This document shows positions 34,241 to 46,512 of a stretch of DNA of 64,000 nucleotides, in pieces (positions within the stretch are counted from its first letter, which is position 1; the number at the start of each line of letters is the position of its first letter). Below the pieces are notes generated by a model. It did no database searches. It saw nothing but the letters and a program-made list of their open reading frames with translations, and was not told the origin of the DNA. The translations under genes were made by a program, and so were the position numbers. The stretch lies in NCBI RefSeq assembly GCF_012927105.1, contig NZ_JABBFV010000010.1:91317-155316 (forward strand), read 5' to 3'. Source of the DNA: Sphingobium psychrophilum. Lineage in GTDB: Bacteria; Pseudomonadota; Alphaproteobacteria; Sphingomonadales; Sphingomonadaceae.

Positions 34241-35074
34241 GTGACCCGATTTGTAAGCTTCCGCCGCCCCGACGGCACCCCCAGCTTCGGCCGCCAGGAT
34301 GGCGAAACGATCGTGGAACTGGCGACCGACGCGACGCCCAGCCTGAAGGCCGCGTTGACCGACGGCAGTTTGGCGACACTGGCCGACGGCGCGACCTTCG
34401 CCGCTGCCGACATCGTGCTGCTGCCGGTGATCCCCGATCCCGCCAAGATATTGTGTGTCGGTTTGAACTATGCCGAACATGTCAAGGAAACCGGGCGCGA
34501 GCAGAAGGCGCATCCCGCGATCTTCGTGCGTTATGCCGACAGCCTGGTCGCCGACGGCCAACCGCTGGTAAAGCCGACCGTGACCGAACGCTTCGATTAT
34601 GAAGGTGAACTGGCGGTCATCATTGGCAAGCCGTGCCACAAGGTCGCTGCCGCCGACGCCATGGCCTATGTCGCGGGTTACGCTTGTTTCAACGACGGGT
34701 CGGCGCGCGATTGGCAGCGCCACAATATCCAGTTCACACCGGGCAAAACCTTTCCCGGCACCGGCGGCTTCGGCCCCGCGCTGGTGACGCCTGACGCGAT
34801 CGAGGATCTGGGCGCGCTTCGGGTGCAGACCCGCCTCAACGGCGAACTGGTGCAGGATCAGCCGATTGCCGACATGATCTGGGATATCCCGACGGTCATC
34901 GAATATATCAGCGCCTTCACGCCCCTGGCGCCGGGTGACGTCATCGCCACCGGCACGCCCGGCGGTGTCGGCGATAAGCGCACCCCGCCACTCTACATGA
35001 AGGCGGGCGACAAGGTCGACGTCACCATCGGCATCATCGGAACGCTGACCAACCGCATCATCGACGAACAATAA
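34241..35074 (+). CDS. Fumarylacetoacetate hydrolase family protein
   Basis: A 277-residue FAH-fold protein. The metal site is in DYEGELAVIIGKP (near residue 117), with GYACFNDGSARDWQ and GFGPALVTPDAI following, all family signatures. It would hydrolyse or decarboxylate the ring-fission product. GTG at 34241 follows GAGGAGA and begins the usual N-terminus TRFVSFRRPDGTPSFG. The frame is also open upstream, where a TTG at 34142 would add 33 residues resembling a Tat signal (LDRRTALAAIGGVLLGTTG, then an Ala-Ala-Pro); see findings. Confidence 0.88.
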   Translation: MTRFVSFRRPDGTPSFGRQDGETIVELATDATPSLKAALTDGSLATLADGATFAAADIVLLPVIPDPAKILCVGLNYAEHVKETGREQKAHPAIFVRYADSLVADGQPLVKPTVTERFDYEGELAVIIGKPCHKVAAADAMAYVAGYACFNDGSARDWQRHNIQFTPGKTFPGTGGFGPALVTPDAIEDLGALRVQTRLNGELVQDQPIADMIWDIPTVIEYISAFTPLAPGDVIATGTPGGVGDKRTPPLYMKAGDKVDVTIGIIGTLTNRIIDEQ

Positions 35075-35112
35075 GCCTAAATTACCCAATGATAAGAAGG
35101 GGAGGAGACACC

Positions 35113-37326
35113 ATGCGTATATTCCACAAGTCCATCCTGGCGATGGCGAGCGTCAGCACGTTCGCCATCATCGCGCCAGCCTTTGCTCAGGATGCCGCCG
35201 CGCCGCAAGAGCCGACGGAATCAGCCATGTCCGACATCATCGTGACCGCGCAGCGCCGTCAGGAAAAGGTGACGGAGGTGCCGATTTCGATCACCGTTGC
35301 CAGCCAGAAGCAGCTGGAGCGCCAGCAGGTCAATAATCTGAACGACCTGAACCGGGTCGCGCCCGCGCTCGAAATACAGTCGGCGCCGTCGCAGAATACC
35401 GGCGGCGGCGGATCGATCCGCGGCATCGGCACACAGAGCTTCTCGCCAGGCGCGGTCGCTTCGGTGGGCGTCGTCGTCGACCAGGTGAGCCAGGGCAACG
35501 CCAATATCTCCGACCTGTTCGACGTGTCGCGGATCGAAGTGCTCAAGGGGCCGCAGGGCACGTTGTTCGGCCTGACCACGTCGGCCGGCGTCATCAACAT
35601 CACGACCAACGCGCCTGACCCCACCGAATTTAGCGGTCGCGTGCGCACCGAATTGTCCGATGCCGGCACCGCCGGCTCCAAATATGGGCAGCAGGTCGTC
35701 CAAGGCGTCATCAACGTGCCGTTCAGCCCCACCAGCGCGCTGCGCGTGTCGGGCATGAGCAACACCCGCCAGGGCGTGAACCGCAATGCCATCACCGGCG
35801 ACTGGAACGACGTCAACCGCTATGCCGTGCGTGGCCGCTTCCTGTGGAACGCGAGCGAAGATCTGACCGTCAACCTGATCGGCGACTGGTCGAAGGGGTC
35901 GGCGGACAATGGCGGCGACTTCTTCACCTTCCTGTCTAATACCGCCGCGAACACGGCGCTGCTCAACAGCTGCGGCATCACGCTGGGCGAGGGCAACCAG
36001 ACCTTTTGCGTCGGCGATGAATTCAGCAGCAAGGTCAAGGCATGGGGCGGGTCGGCGCAGGTCGATTATGACGCCGGTCCGCTGACGCTGACGTCTATCA
36101 CCGCCTATCGCAAGACGGAAAGCAGCAATACGCTGGGCAACATCTATCGCGCCGATCCGCTGGCTTCGGAACTCATCAGCGGTCCGACCGGCACGAACAT
36201 CCGCCTGTTCACGCAGGAATTCCGCGCGTCGTCGCCCAGCAATTCGGTCTTCGAATATACGGTCGGTGCCTTTTATTCGAACCAGAAGACGGTGCAGCAG
36301 CCCGAACGCTTCACCATTTCGGTGACGCTGCCCAACGGCTTCGTCATCCGTCCGGTGGATTCGCCGGGCGCGTTGAACGAAATTACCGATGAATCGCTGG
36401 CGATCTTCGGCCAGGGGACGCTGCACGCCACCGACAAGCTGCGCCTGATCCTGGGCGGACGCTACACCGCCGGGCGCCTGTCGCTCGACCGGACAGACGC
36501 CGGCACCGGCGCGGAGAGCGTCCAGATCCTGAACGTCGACAAGATATCCTGGCGCACCGGCATCCAATATGACATCGACCGGTCGCTGATGGCCTATGTC
36601 ACCGCCTCGCGCGGCTTCAAGGGCGGCCAGATCGCGGTCCCGACCGCGCCGCTGCTGCCCTATGTCGTCCAGCCGGAAATTCCCATGTCCTACGAAGCAG
36701 GGATGAAGGCCACGCTGTTCGGCGGCGCGGTGCTGGACGTCAGCGTCTTCTACAGCAAGATCAAGAATTTCCAGGCGCAGGAATGTACCGTCAATCCCAC
36801 CACCGCCCAGCTTGTCTGTGCCCAGACGAACATCGACGGGGTCAAGACGCGCGGCGCGGAAGTTAATCTGTTCGGCCAGATTTCCGACCGACTGTCGATG
36901 AATACCGGCTTCAACTATACCAAGGCGACCTATCCGGGCGGCTTCATCGGCAATGACAGCACCGACATTGGCGGCAGCCAACTGGCCTATTCGCCGCGGT
37001 ACAAGTTCACCTTGTCGGGTGAATATGAGCAGACGCTGACCGGCGGTTTGAACGGCTTCCTGGCGGCGGACACGATCTGGAAATCGCGGGTCCGTTACCA
37101 GAACACGTCGACCCGCGCCGAAACCTTCCGTCCGCACTGGACGGTCGGCGGTCGCCTGGGCGTGCGCAGCGAGGATGAGCGCTATTCGGCGGGCGTGTTC
37201 GTGCGCAACTTGTTCAACGTCCACGAACCCTCTCTGCTCCAGAGCAATTTCGGTTCGGGCGTCGGCGCGATCTATGGTCCGCAGTCCTTCCGCCAGGTCG
37301 GCCTGCAACTCGACGCGAAATTCTGA
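35113..37326 (+). CDS. TonB-dependent outer membrane receptor
   Basis: A 737-residue receptor. The signal peptide ends near residue 23 (IIAPAFAQ). The TonB-box-like start of the mature protein is SDIIVTAQRR, the plug domain covers about residues 50-165 (with SRIEVLKGPQGTLFGL), and the beta-barrel ends in a terminal Phe (LQLDAKF). It belongs to the iron-siderophore-like group that sphingomonads use widely for plant aromatics and oligosaccharides. It closes the ring-cleavage set and precedes glycosidase genes, so it likely imports their substrate or product. ATG at 35113 follows GGAGGAGA. Confidence 0.93.
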   Translation: MRIFHKSILAMASVSTFAIIAPAFAQDAAAPQEPTESAMSDIIVTAQRRQEKVTEVPISITVASQKQLERQQVNNLNDLNRVAPALEIQSAPSQNTGGGGSIRGIGTQSFSPGAVASVGVVVDQVSQGNANISDLFDVSRIEVLKGPQGTLFGLTTSAGVINITTNAPDPTEFSGRVRTELSDAGTAGSKYGQQVVQGVINVPFSPTSALRVSGMSNTRQGVNRNAITGDWNDVNRYAVRGRFLWNASEDLTVNLIGDWSKGSADNGGDFFTFLSNTAANTALLNSCGITLGEGNQTFCVGDEFSSKVKAWGGSAQVDYDAGPLTLTSITAYRKTESSNTLGNIYRADPLASELISGPTGTNIRLFTQEFRASSPSNSVFEYTVGAFYSNQKTVQQPERFTISVTLPNGFVIRPVDSPGALNEITDESLAIFGQGTLHATDKLRLILGGRYTAGRLSLDRTDAGTGAESVQILNVDKISWRTGIQYDIDRSLMAYVTASRGFKGGQIAVPTAPLLPYVVQPEIPMSYEAGMKATLFGGAVLDVSVFYSKIKNFQAQECTVNPTTAQLVCAQTNIDGVKTRGAEVNLFGQISDRLSMNTGFNYTKATYPGGFIGNDSTDIGGSQLAYSPRYKFTLSGEYEQTLTGGLNGFLAADTIWKSRVRYQNTSTRAETFRPHWTVGGRLGVRSEDERYSAGVFVRNLFNVHEPSLLQSNFGSGVGAIYGPQSFRQVGLQLDAKF

Positions 37327-37329
37327 TCG

Positions 37330-37367
37330 GAAAGAGGACATGGCGGTTCGACGCCATGTCCTCTTTC
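37330..37367 (+). terminator. Hairpin terminator after the TonB receptor gene
   Basis: A 16-bp perfect stem, GAAAGAGGACATGGCG and its inverse, with a 6-base loop, starts 3 bases after the receptor stop and ends in CTCTTTCGTT. The A/T-rich outer pairs supply a weak T tract. It splits the catabolic locus into two transcription units or attenuates the second. Confidence 0.75.
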
Positions 37368-37397
37368 GTTGGCTACCAAGGTAGTTAGGGTGCAGAG

Positions 37398-38258
37398 ATG
37401 AAGCCAGTCAGACAAGCCATCGCGGCCATGGGGACGGACCTTGGGCCGGAAGTCCTTGCGCAATGCCGCGTCCTGTTCGACGCCGAACAATCGGCCCTGC
37501 TGGCGCAGGTGCCGGTGACGGCAGCGTACGTCGCCTATGGCCCGCATGAGCGCCACCGTCTCGACATCTATCGGCCGCAGGGCGATGGCCTCGCGCCTAT
37601 CCTCGTTTTTGTTCATGGCGGCGGTTTCCTGAAGGGCGACAAGGGCGGCCATGGGGGCGGGACGGACGCCTGGCCCAACGCCAATGTCGGCCGCATGGCG
37701 GCGGAGGCTGGGTTCGTGGGCGTGGTCATCAACTATCGGCTGGCCCCGGACAATGTCTGGCCCGCCGGGTCGGAAGATGTTGCCGCCGTCGTCGGCTGGC
37801 TGAAGGTTCATGCTGCGCAATATGGCGGCGACCCGCAACGGATCGTGCTGATGGGCACATCCGCCGGCTCGGTGCATGTGGCGGGTTATCTGAAACTGGC
37901 CGGTGATCGCGACATTCGCGCCGCGATTCTGCTGTCTGGCCTCTATGGCTACACGCCGCTCGATGCGCGCGACATGCTCTATTATGGCGATGCGGCGCTT
38001 TATCCCGACCGGATGCCGCTGGAGGCGGTCGCTGCCACGCAATTACCGCTGATGCTCGCTTGCGCCGAATTCGACCCTCCGCGCTTTCAGGCTGAGTTTT
38101 TGGGGCTAATGCAGCACCGGCTTGCCCGCCATGGCGCCATGCCGCGCGCTTACATCCATTCGGGCCATAATCACTACAGCATGGCCATGCATCTGGGCAC
38201 CGCCGACCGTCGGCTGTCGCAAGAAATCTGCGCCTTCGTGCGCGAAACCACCGCCTGA
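37398..38258 (+). CDS. Alpha/beta hydrolase (HSL-like carboxylesterase)
   Basis: A 286-residue cytoplasmic esterase. The oxyanion motif HGGGF is at residues 74-78, the nucleophile elbow GTSAGS near 154, and a late HSGHNH supplies the catalytic His. A candidate Asp lies in AEFDPP. There is no signal peptide. It may remove acyl groups or open a lactone in the pathway. It is the first gene after the terminator hairpin and begins a five-gene run with the glycosidases. Substrate unknown. Confidence 0.85.
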   Translation: MKPVRQAIAAMGTDLGPEVLAQCRVLFDAEQSALLAQVPVTAAYVAYGPHERHRLDIYRPQGDGLAPILVFVHGGGFLKGDKGGHGGGTDAWPNANVGRMAAEAGFVGVVINYRLAPDNVWPAGSEDVAAVVGWLKVHAAQYGGDPQRIVLMGTSAGSVHVAGYLKLAGDRDIRAAILLSGLYGYTPLDARDMLYYGDAALYPDRMPLEAVAATQLPLMLACAEFDPPRFQAEFLGLMQHRLARHGAMPRAYIHSGHNHYSMAMHLGTADRRLSQEICAFVRETTA

Positions 38259-38284
38259 CAATTATAATCGGAGAGACAGACACC

Positions 38285-39589
38285 ATGCTGGACCGCAGAA
38301 CCCTTCTGGCCACCGGCGCTGCGCTGATGGCCGCCCCCGCTTTCGCCGCGCGCAAGGCCGCCGACCCCGTTTTTCCCAAGGGTTTCCTCTGGGGCGCTGC
38401 GACCGCGGCGCACCAGATCGAGGGCAATAATATCGCCAGTGACCTGTGGTTTCTGGAAAATCAGCAGCCCACCGTCTTCGCCCAGCCGTCCGGCGACGCC
38501 TGCAACAGTTTTGTTCTGTGGGAAACCGACCTCGATCTTGCCAAGAATATGGGCCTGAACTGCTATCGCTTCGGCATCGAATGGGCGCGGATCGAGCCGG
38601 AGAAGGGGTTGTTCAGCCAGGCAATGCTCGACCATTATAAGGCGATTGTCGATGGTTGCCGCGCCCGCGGCCTGACGCCGATCGTCACCTACAGCCATTT
38701 CACCGCGCCACACTGGTTCAGCGCGCAGGGTGGCTGGACAAACCCCGAAAGCGCACAGCTTTTTGCCCGCTATTGTGACAAGGCGACCCGTTCGCTGGGG
38801 CAGGGGGTGGACCGGGTCATCACCTTCAACGAACCCAATATCCTGCTGCTGCTGAAGTCGATGCTGCCTCAGCAGGTATGGGATATCCAGAAGCTGACGC
38901 TCGATACGGCCGCCAAACGCCTTGGCGTCGCCAAATTCGTCTGCGCCAATGTCGCCGGTTTCGATGATCTGCCTGCGCTGCAAAAGGGACTGCTTGCTGC
39001 GCACAAGGCCGGCAAGGCCGCGATCAAGGCGGTGCGGCCCGACCTGCCGGTCGGCCTCTCGCTCGCGATGATGGACGATCAGGCGGTGGGCAAGGCGTCG
39101 ATCCGCGACAGGATGCGCGGCGAACTTTACGGCGAATGGCTGAACGTCGCCAAGGGCGACGACTTCATCGGCGTGCAGAATTACGAGCGCGCGCTCTGGG
39201 GCGACAAGGGTCGGCTGCCGGCACCCAAGGGCGCGACCGTCAACTGGTCGGGCACCGAAGTCTGGCCGGGTTCGCTCGCAGGCGCGGTGCGCTTCGCCCA
39301 TCAGGCGACCGGCGTGCCGATCCTCGTGTCCGAACATGGTGTCGGCAGCGAGGATGACGCCATCCGCGCCAAATTCATTCCCGAAGCGCTCGCCGGCCTG
39401 AAGGCTGCGATGGACGATGGCGTGCCGGTGCTGGGCTATTGCCACTGGTCGCTGCTCGACAATTTTGAGTGGATATTCGGTTACAAGCCCAAATTCGGCC
39501 TGCACAGCGTCGATCCGGTCACCTTCGCCCGCACCGCCAAACCGAGCGCCGCCGTCTATGGCGCCATCGCCCGTCGCAACGCGCTGTAA
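38285..39589 (+). CDS. GH1 beta-glucosidase with Tat signal
   Basis: A 434-residue GH1 enzyme. The N-terminus MLDRRTLLATGAALMAAPAFA is a twin-arginine signal, so it is exported folded to the periplasm. FLWGAATAAHQIEG opens the barrel, the acid/base Glu is in TFNEPN (near residue 181) and the nucleophile Glu in VSEHG (near 350). The usual nucleophile motif is (T/I)ENG, so this is a divergent clade. CHWSLLDNFEW near 380 is conserved. It should cleave beta-glucosides, likely after rhamnose removal by the GH106 enzyme downstream. Confidence 0.92.
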   Translation: MLDRRTLLATGAALMAAPAFAARKAADPVFPKGFLWGAATAAHQIEGNNIASDLWFLENQQPTVFAQPSGDACNSFVLWETDLDLAKNMGLNCYRFGIEWARIEPEKGLFSQAMLDHYKAIVDGCRARGLTPIVTYSHFTAPHWFSAQGGWTNPESAQLFARYCDKATRSLGQGVDRVITFNEPNILLLLKSMLPQQVWDIQKLTLDTAAKRLGVAKFVCANVAGFDDLPALQKGLLAAHKAGKAAIKAVRPDLPVGLSLAMMDDQAVGKASIRDRMRGELYGEWLNVAKGDDFIGVQNYERALWGDKGRLPAPKGATVNWSGTEVWPGSLAGAVRFAHQATGVPILVSEHGVGSEDDAIRAKFIPEALAGLKAAMDDGVPVLGYCHWSLLDNFEWIFGYKPKFGLHSVDPVTFARTAKPSAAVYGAIARRNAL

Positions 39590-39601
39590 GGAGAATATGC
39601 C

Positions 39602-40531
39602 ATGAAATCTATGATGTGCGCGGCTGTCTTGCTTGTCGCCGCTCCTGCCGTTGCGCAGGATGTGCATATGGAGCCGATCAAGGCCCCGGATCAGAAAGGC
39701 GCGATTCCCCTTTATCCGGCTGTCTCCCCGCCCGCGGACAAAGACGAGCAATGGTCGCATATGCAAGTGACGCTTGGCGCGAACAGGCTGGATAACATAA
39801 TGGTGCGCAATGTCGTGCGGCCGACTTTGACCCCCTATCTGCCTGCGCCGGGCAAGGCGACCGGCGCAGCGGTCATCGTGGCCCCCGGCGGCGCTTTCCT
39901 GTCCCTGTCGATGACTGGAGAGGGTAGCGAGATCGCCCAATGGCTGGCCGATCATGGCGTTGCGGCCTTCGTTCTGAAATATAGACTGAACGCAACGCCA
40001 CGGGACGATCGCGCTTTTCTGGACATGATGGGGCAGCGTTTCGCTGCCGCCGCGAAGGATGGCCCAGCCGAAGACGTGAAGGAACCGCGCGCGACCCAGG
40101 ATGCGATCAGGGCGTTGGAAATTGTTCGCGCGGGCGCGACCCAGTATCACGTAGATGCGTCGCGGGTTGGCATGATCGGCTTTTCCGCCGGCGCGATGAC
40201 CACGCTTAATGCCGCGCTGGAAGGACAGGGTGCGCAGCGGCCCGCGTTTGTCGGCTATATCTATGGCCCCATGGCCGCCATCTCCGTGCCGGCTGACGCA
40301 CCGCCGATGTTCGCCGCGATCGCCATGGACGACGGGCTTTTCGCAAAGCAGAATTTCGGCATCGTCGAAGCCTGGCGGCAGGCAAAGCGCCCCGTCGAAC
40401 TCCACGCCTATGAACGGGGCGATCATGGTTTTGGCAGGGGTTTGCCCGGCACGACGACCATGGGCCTGCTGCCGCAATTCCTGTCCTGGATGGAGATGCG
40501 CGGCCTGCTCGTGGCGAAAGTTGGCCAGTGA
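39602..40531 (+). CDS. Secreted alpha/beta hydrolase (acetyl-esterase-like)
   Basis: A 309-residue protein with a Sec signal peptide (cleavage near residue 19, AAPAVAQ). The fold shows APGGAFLSLSM (oxyanion loop near 97), GFSAGA (nucleophile Ser near 196), a candidate Asp (AMDDGLF) and His in RGDHGFG. It resembles esterases found near plant polysaccharide or glycoside genes (the group often annotated as acetyl xylan esterase or 'endo-1,4-beta-xylanase'). It may deacylate the glycoside substrate in the periplasm. It overlaps the next gene by four bases (GTGA). Confidence 0.85.
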   Translation: MKSMMCAAVLLVAAPAVAQDVHMEPIKAPDQKGAIPLYPAVSPPADKDEQWSHMQVTLGANRLDNIMVRNVVRPTLTPYLPAPGKATGAAVIVAPGGAFLSLSMTGEGSEIAQWLADHGVAAFVLKYRLNATPRDDRAFLDMMGQRFAAAAKDGPAEDVKEPRATQDAIRALEIVRAGATQYHVDASRVGMIGFSAGAMTTLNAALEGQGAQRPAFVGYIYGPMAAISVPADAPPMFAAIAMDDGLFAKQNFGIVEAWRQAKRPVELHAYERGDHGFGRGLPGTTTMGLLPQFLSWMEMRGLLVAKVGQ

Positions 40532-40983
40532 CGCAGGCCGTCTCGATCGGTCGGGAAGCGGCGATCAGCGTCGTCATCAACGGCGTGCTGAGCCTCGCCT
40601 TCTTCCTTGGCGTCTTCGGGACGCAACCGCGTCTGTTGAATTGGGCGGCACCGAATAATCTCGCGCTGGATTTCGTGCCGCAAAGCATCGCCGTCGCTCT
40701 GATGAGTGCGCTGGTCCCGGCGCTGATCGCGCGGCGCAAGCTGGCCGGCGCGCCGGCCCACCACGCCGTTTCGTTGCGCGGCATCCTGCTGCGCGCGGCG
40801 CTGTTCGCCATCGCCGGCGGGGCGCTGGGCGGGGTGCTCGCCTTTTCGATCGAGAGCGTCGGCTTTCCACCTATCGCCTGGGTCGCTGCCATGATGATCA
40901 AGATCACCTATGGCGGCGCGCTCGGCGCGCTGGTCGCCAGCCTGGCGCTATGGCGACTGCTGTCGTTCGCCCGCCCTGTTTGA
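40528..40983 (+). CDS. Small inner membrane protein, four segments
   Basis: A 151-residue protein with hydrophobic segments at about residues 12-30, 50-68, 85-107 and 115-143, with no soluble domain. I cannot assign a family. It starts with GTG in a four-base overlap with the esterase gene, so it is translationally coupled to it, and it precedes the rhamnosidase by 18 bases. It may help move a sugar or aglycone, but this is only context. Confidence 0.6.
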   Translation: MTQAVSIGREAAISVVINGVLSLAFFLGVFGTQPRLLNWAAPNNLALDFVPQSIAVALMSALVPALIARRKLAGAPAHHAVSLRGILLRAALFAIAGGALGGVLAFSIESVGFPPIAWVAAMMIKITYGGALGALVASLALWRLLSFARPV

Positions 40984-41001
40984 AAAGAGGATCGTTCGTC
41001 G

Positions 41002-44328
<3,327 letters not shown>

Positions 44329-44331
44329 GCC

Positions 44332-45657
44332 CTAATGATCAAGCGTCTCGCCGTCCTGCAAAGATGGCGGGCGCTTCACCTTCTTGATCTGACGCAGACC
44401 CAGGAAAACCGCCGCGACGATCGCGGGGATAAGGGCCAGGTCGATCCAGCCGGGCAGATGCGCGCCCTGATGCTCGATCGCTTCCTTGAGATAATGCCAC
44501 AGACCGAGCGCATAATAGCTGATCGCCACCACTGACAACCCCTCGACCGTGTGCTGGAGGCGCAGTTGCAGACCGGTGCGCCGGTCCATCGATGCCAACA
44601 AGTCGCGATTGCGGCGCGCCAAGGCGGTATCGACCCGTGTGCGCAGCATTGCGCTGGTCCAGGCGGTGCGCTGCGACAGGTCCTCCAGTCGCCGGCTAAA
44701 AGCGTCGCAAGTCCGCATCGCCGGGAGCAGCCGCCGCTCGGTGAAATCGTCGAGCGAGCGATAGCCGCGCACCGGCGCGACATCCAGCCGCCGGATGCGG
44801 TCGAAACATAGTTCGGCATAGGCATGGGTGGCGCTCATGCGATAGCGGGTTCGCGCGACGATTTGCGCCAGTTCGGCGCCAAGCGATGACAGGTCTTCCA
44901 GCACGGCGTCAGCATCCGCCTGCGGCTCTGCGACGCAAGCGGTCACGTCGGTCAAGCGCTGCTCCAACGTCGCAAGGAGGGGGGTAGCCTGTTGCGCTTC
45001 AGGCAGGCCGAGCAGGGCGATCTTTCGATAATTGCCCAGTTCCTGCAATCGTTGCACCAATAGTGACGCTTCCGCCCCTTCCAGCCCGCGATCTTGGATC
45101 AGCAGGCGGCCAAAGCCATTGTCATGCAAGCGGAAATCACCCCAGACGCGCGCCCGGCATTGGGCGACGTCGGAGATGATGAGGTCGTCGGACGCGAAAT
45201 AGGTGGCGATCGTCGCGTTGGATGGCTCATTCTTCGTCAAGGCGATCTGGGTCGATCGGATGACCTGGCCCGGCAGTCGGTCGATCCAGTGCGACACGGG
45301 CAGGAAGGGTGACAGGTCGAACGGCTCGCCATAGCCGTCTGCAATGAAGCTGTAGGTGATGAACTCGCTGTGCCGTTCCCAGGAAAAGCCGAGCGCGCCG
45401 ACGCGGCACGCGAAGAAGCGGTCGCTGGCAGCAGGGGAAGGGCCATCGCCGGGTACGAGGTCGCGGAGCGCAGCGACGCTGTCCCGCGCTTCCTGTTCAT
45501 TGACGATCATCATGAACTGCACGGCGCGCGCGGGCGTATCGAGCCGCGGCATCTTGCGAACGTGCATTTCGCGCGAGAGCGACGCGCGCAGGGCATGGCT
45601 GCGCTGCGCCAGGTTGGGAAAGGGGCCATCGCCCGCCTGCATGGCTGTATCCGTCAT
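44332..45657 (-). CDS. DUF3422 family protein
   Basis: A 441-residue protein of the DUF3422 family. The N-terminal part has the conserved HALRASLSREMHVRKMPRL and a segment around WERHSEFITYSF. The middle is helical, and two hydrophobic segments near the C-terminus (about residues 375-395 and 405-425) anchor it in the membrane. Function unknown; it is common in alphaproteobacteria. It converges on the rhamnosidase with a 3-base gap, so no terminator separates them. Confidence 0.87.
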   Translation of the reverse strand: MTDTAMQAGDGPFPNLAQRSHALRASLSREMHVRKMPRLDTPARAVQFMMIVNEQEARDSVAALRDLVPGDGPSPAASDRFFACRVGALGFSWERHSEFITYSFIADGYGEPFDLSPFLPVSHWIDRLPGQVIRSTQIALTKNEPSNATIATYFASDDLIISDVAQCRARVWGDFRLHDNGFGRLLIQDRGLEGAEASLLVQRLQELGNYRKIALLGLPEAQQATPLLATLEQRLTDVTACVAEPQADADAVLEDLSSLGAELAQIVARTRYRMSATHAYAELCFDRIRRLDVAPVRGYRSLDDFTERRLLPAMRTCDAFSRRLEDLSQRTAWTSAMLRTRVDTALARRNRDLLASMDRRTGLQLRLQHTVEGLSVVAISYYALGLWHYLKEAIEHQGAHLPGWIDLALIPAIVAAVFLGLRQIKKVKRPPSLQDGETLDH

Positions 45658-45750
45658 CGTCCCGTCCCCCTTGACCCATTTTCCGCTATTTTAGTCGGAC
45701 TATTGGGACTTGGGCAATTGGCTTGATCCAAAGAATGAGGATTGGCCTTT

Positions 45751-46512
45751 TCAGATGCGGCGGGCGATGGCGCCTGCGGCCCAGCCCATGCCCACGGCCA
45801 TGGCGATCGCGACCAGACCATAGACGAAGGACCAATGTTCGGCCGCGCTGGCGATGAACTGTTCGAACCCGGATTTGCGTACCGTGATGTCGCGCACCGC
45901 GGCGGCGACCACCCGCCCATCCTGCACCAGGAAAGTTTCGGCGGTATAATCGCCCACGATGACGCGCGCCGACAGCGGCAGGCGCGCGCGATAGAGAACG
46001 CCGTCGGTAATCTCGACCGTGCCGGGTCGCTCAACGAACAGGCCCGACCGCGCCCGCAAATCGACCAGACCGGATTGAAAGCGCGACAATTCCGCGCTCT
46101 CGTTGAGCGAAGAAGGCGAGAGTTGCAGCTTGTCCAAGCCCAATTCGTAGATGGCGGCGGTGCGTTCATCCACGATCCGGTCGATCGGACGCGACGATGC
46201 CATGGCGTAGAAGCTGGGCGCGGAGCGGAAGCGGGCGGTGTCGGCATTGACCCAAATGCCGGCGACCTTCTGCTTTTCGCGCATGGTGATCGACTGTTCC
46301 GGCCCCTTGAGCACGACGACGATGTCTGCCGGCTTGTCGGGGCGTCGCCCGTCGGGATAGACGATCGCGCCGAACAGCAGCAGGTCGGCACCGGTGAAGC
46401 TGTACTGGATGACGACTTCGCGTTGCGACACGTCCGGCACCAGTTGCGGTTCGTCCGCCCCGATCAGCGCCAGCGCCGCAGGGAGGGCCAGAAAGGCACG
46501 CGAGCGACGCAT
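45751..46512 (-). CDS. TIGR02186 family membrane-anchored protein
   Basis: A 253-residue protein of the TIGR02186 family: a signal peptide (about residues 1-20), a periplasmic domain including QYSFTGADLLLFGAIVYPDG near 34, and a C-terminal membrane segment (about 228-248). Its start codon shares one base with the stop of the TauE/SafE gene upstream, so the pair is translationally coupled. This pairing recurs in alphaproteobacteria and suggests an accessory role for the exporter. Confidence 0.87.
   Translation of the reverse strand: MRRSRAFLALPAALALIGADEPQLVPDVSQREVVIQYSFTGADLLLFGAIVYPDGRRPDKPADIVVVLKGPEQSITMREKQKVAGIWVNADTARFRSAPSFYAMASSRPIDRIVDERTAAIYELGLDKLQLSPSSLNESAELSRFQSGLVDLRARSGLFVERPGTVEITDGVLYRARLPLSARVIVGDYTAETFLVQDGRVVAAAVRDITVRKSGFEQFIASAAEHWSFVYGLVAIAMAVGMGWAAGAIARRI

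Noticed and set aside
35221..37341. A 706-codon open frame on the minus strand across the TonB receptor gene
   Set aside because: It is antisense to a receptor with signal peptide, plug and terminal Phe. Its protein is rich in Arg/Gln/His with no motif, typical of shadows of GC-rich genes.
38174..40477. A 767-codon minus-strand frame across the GH1 and esterase genes
   Set aside because: Both plus-strand genes have complete motifs and ribosome-binding sites; the antisense product has no recognisable domain.
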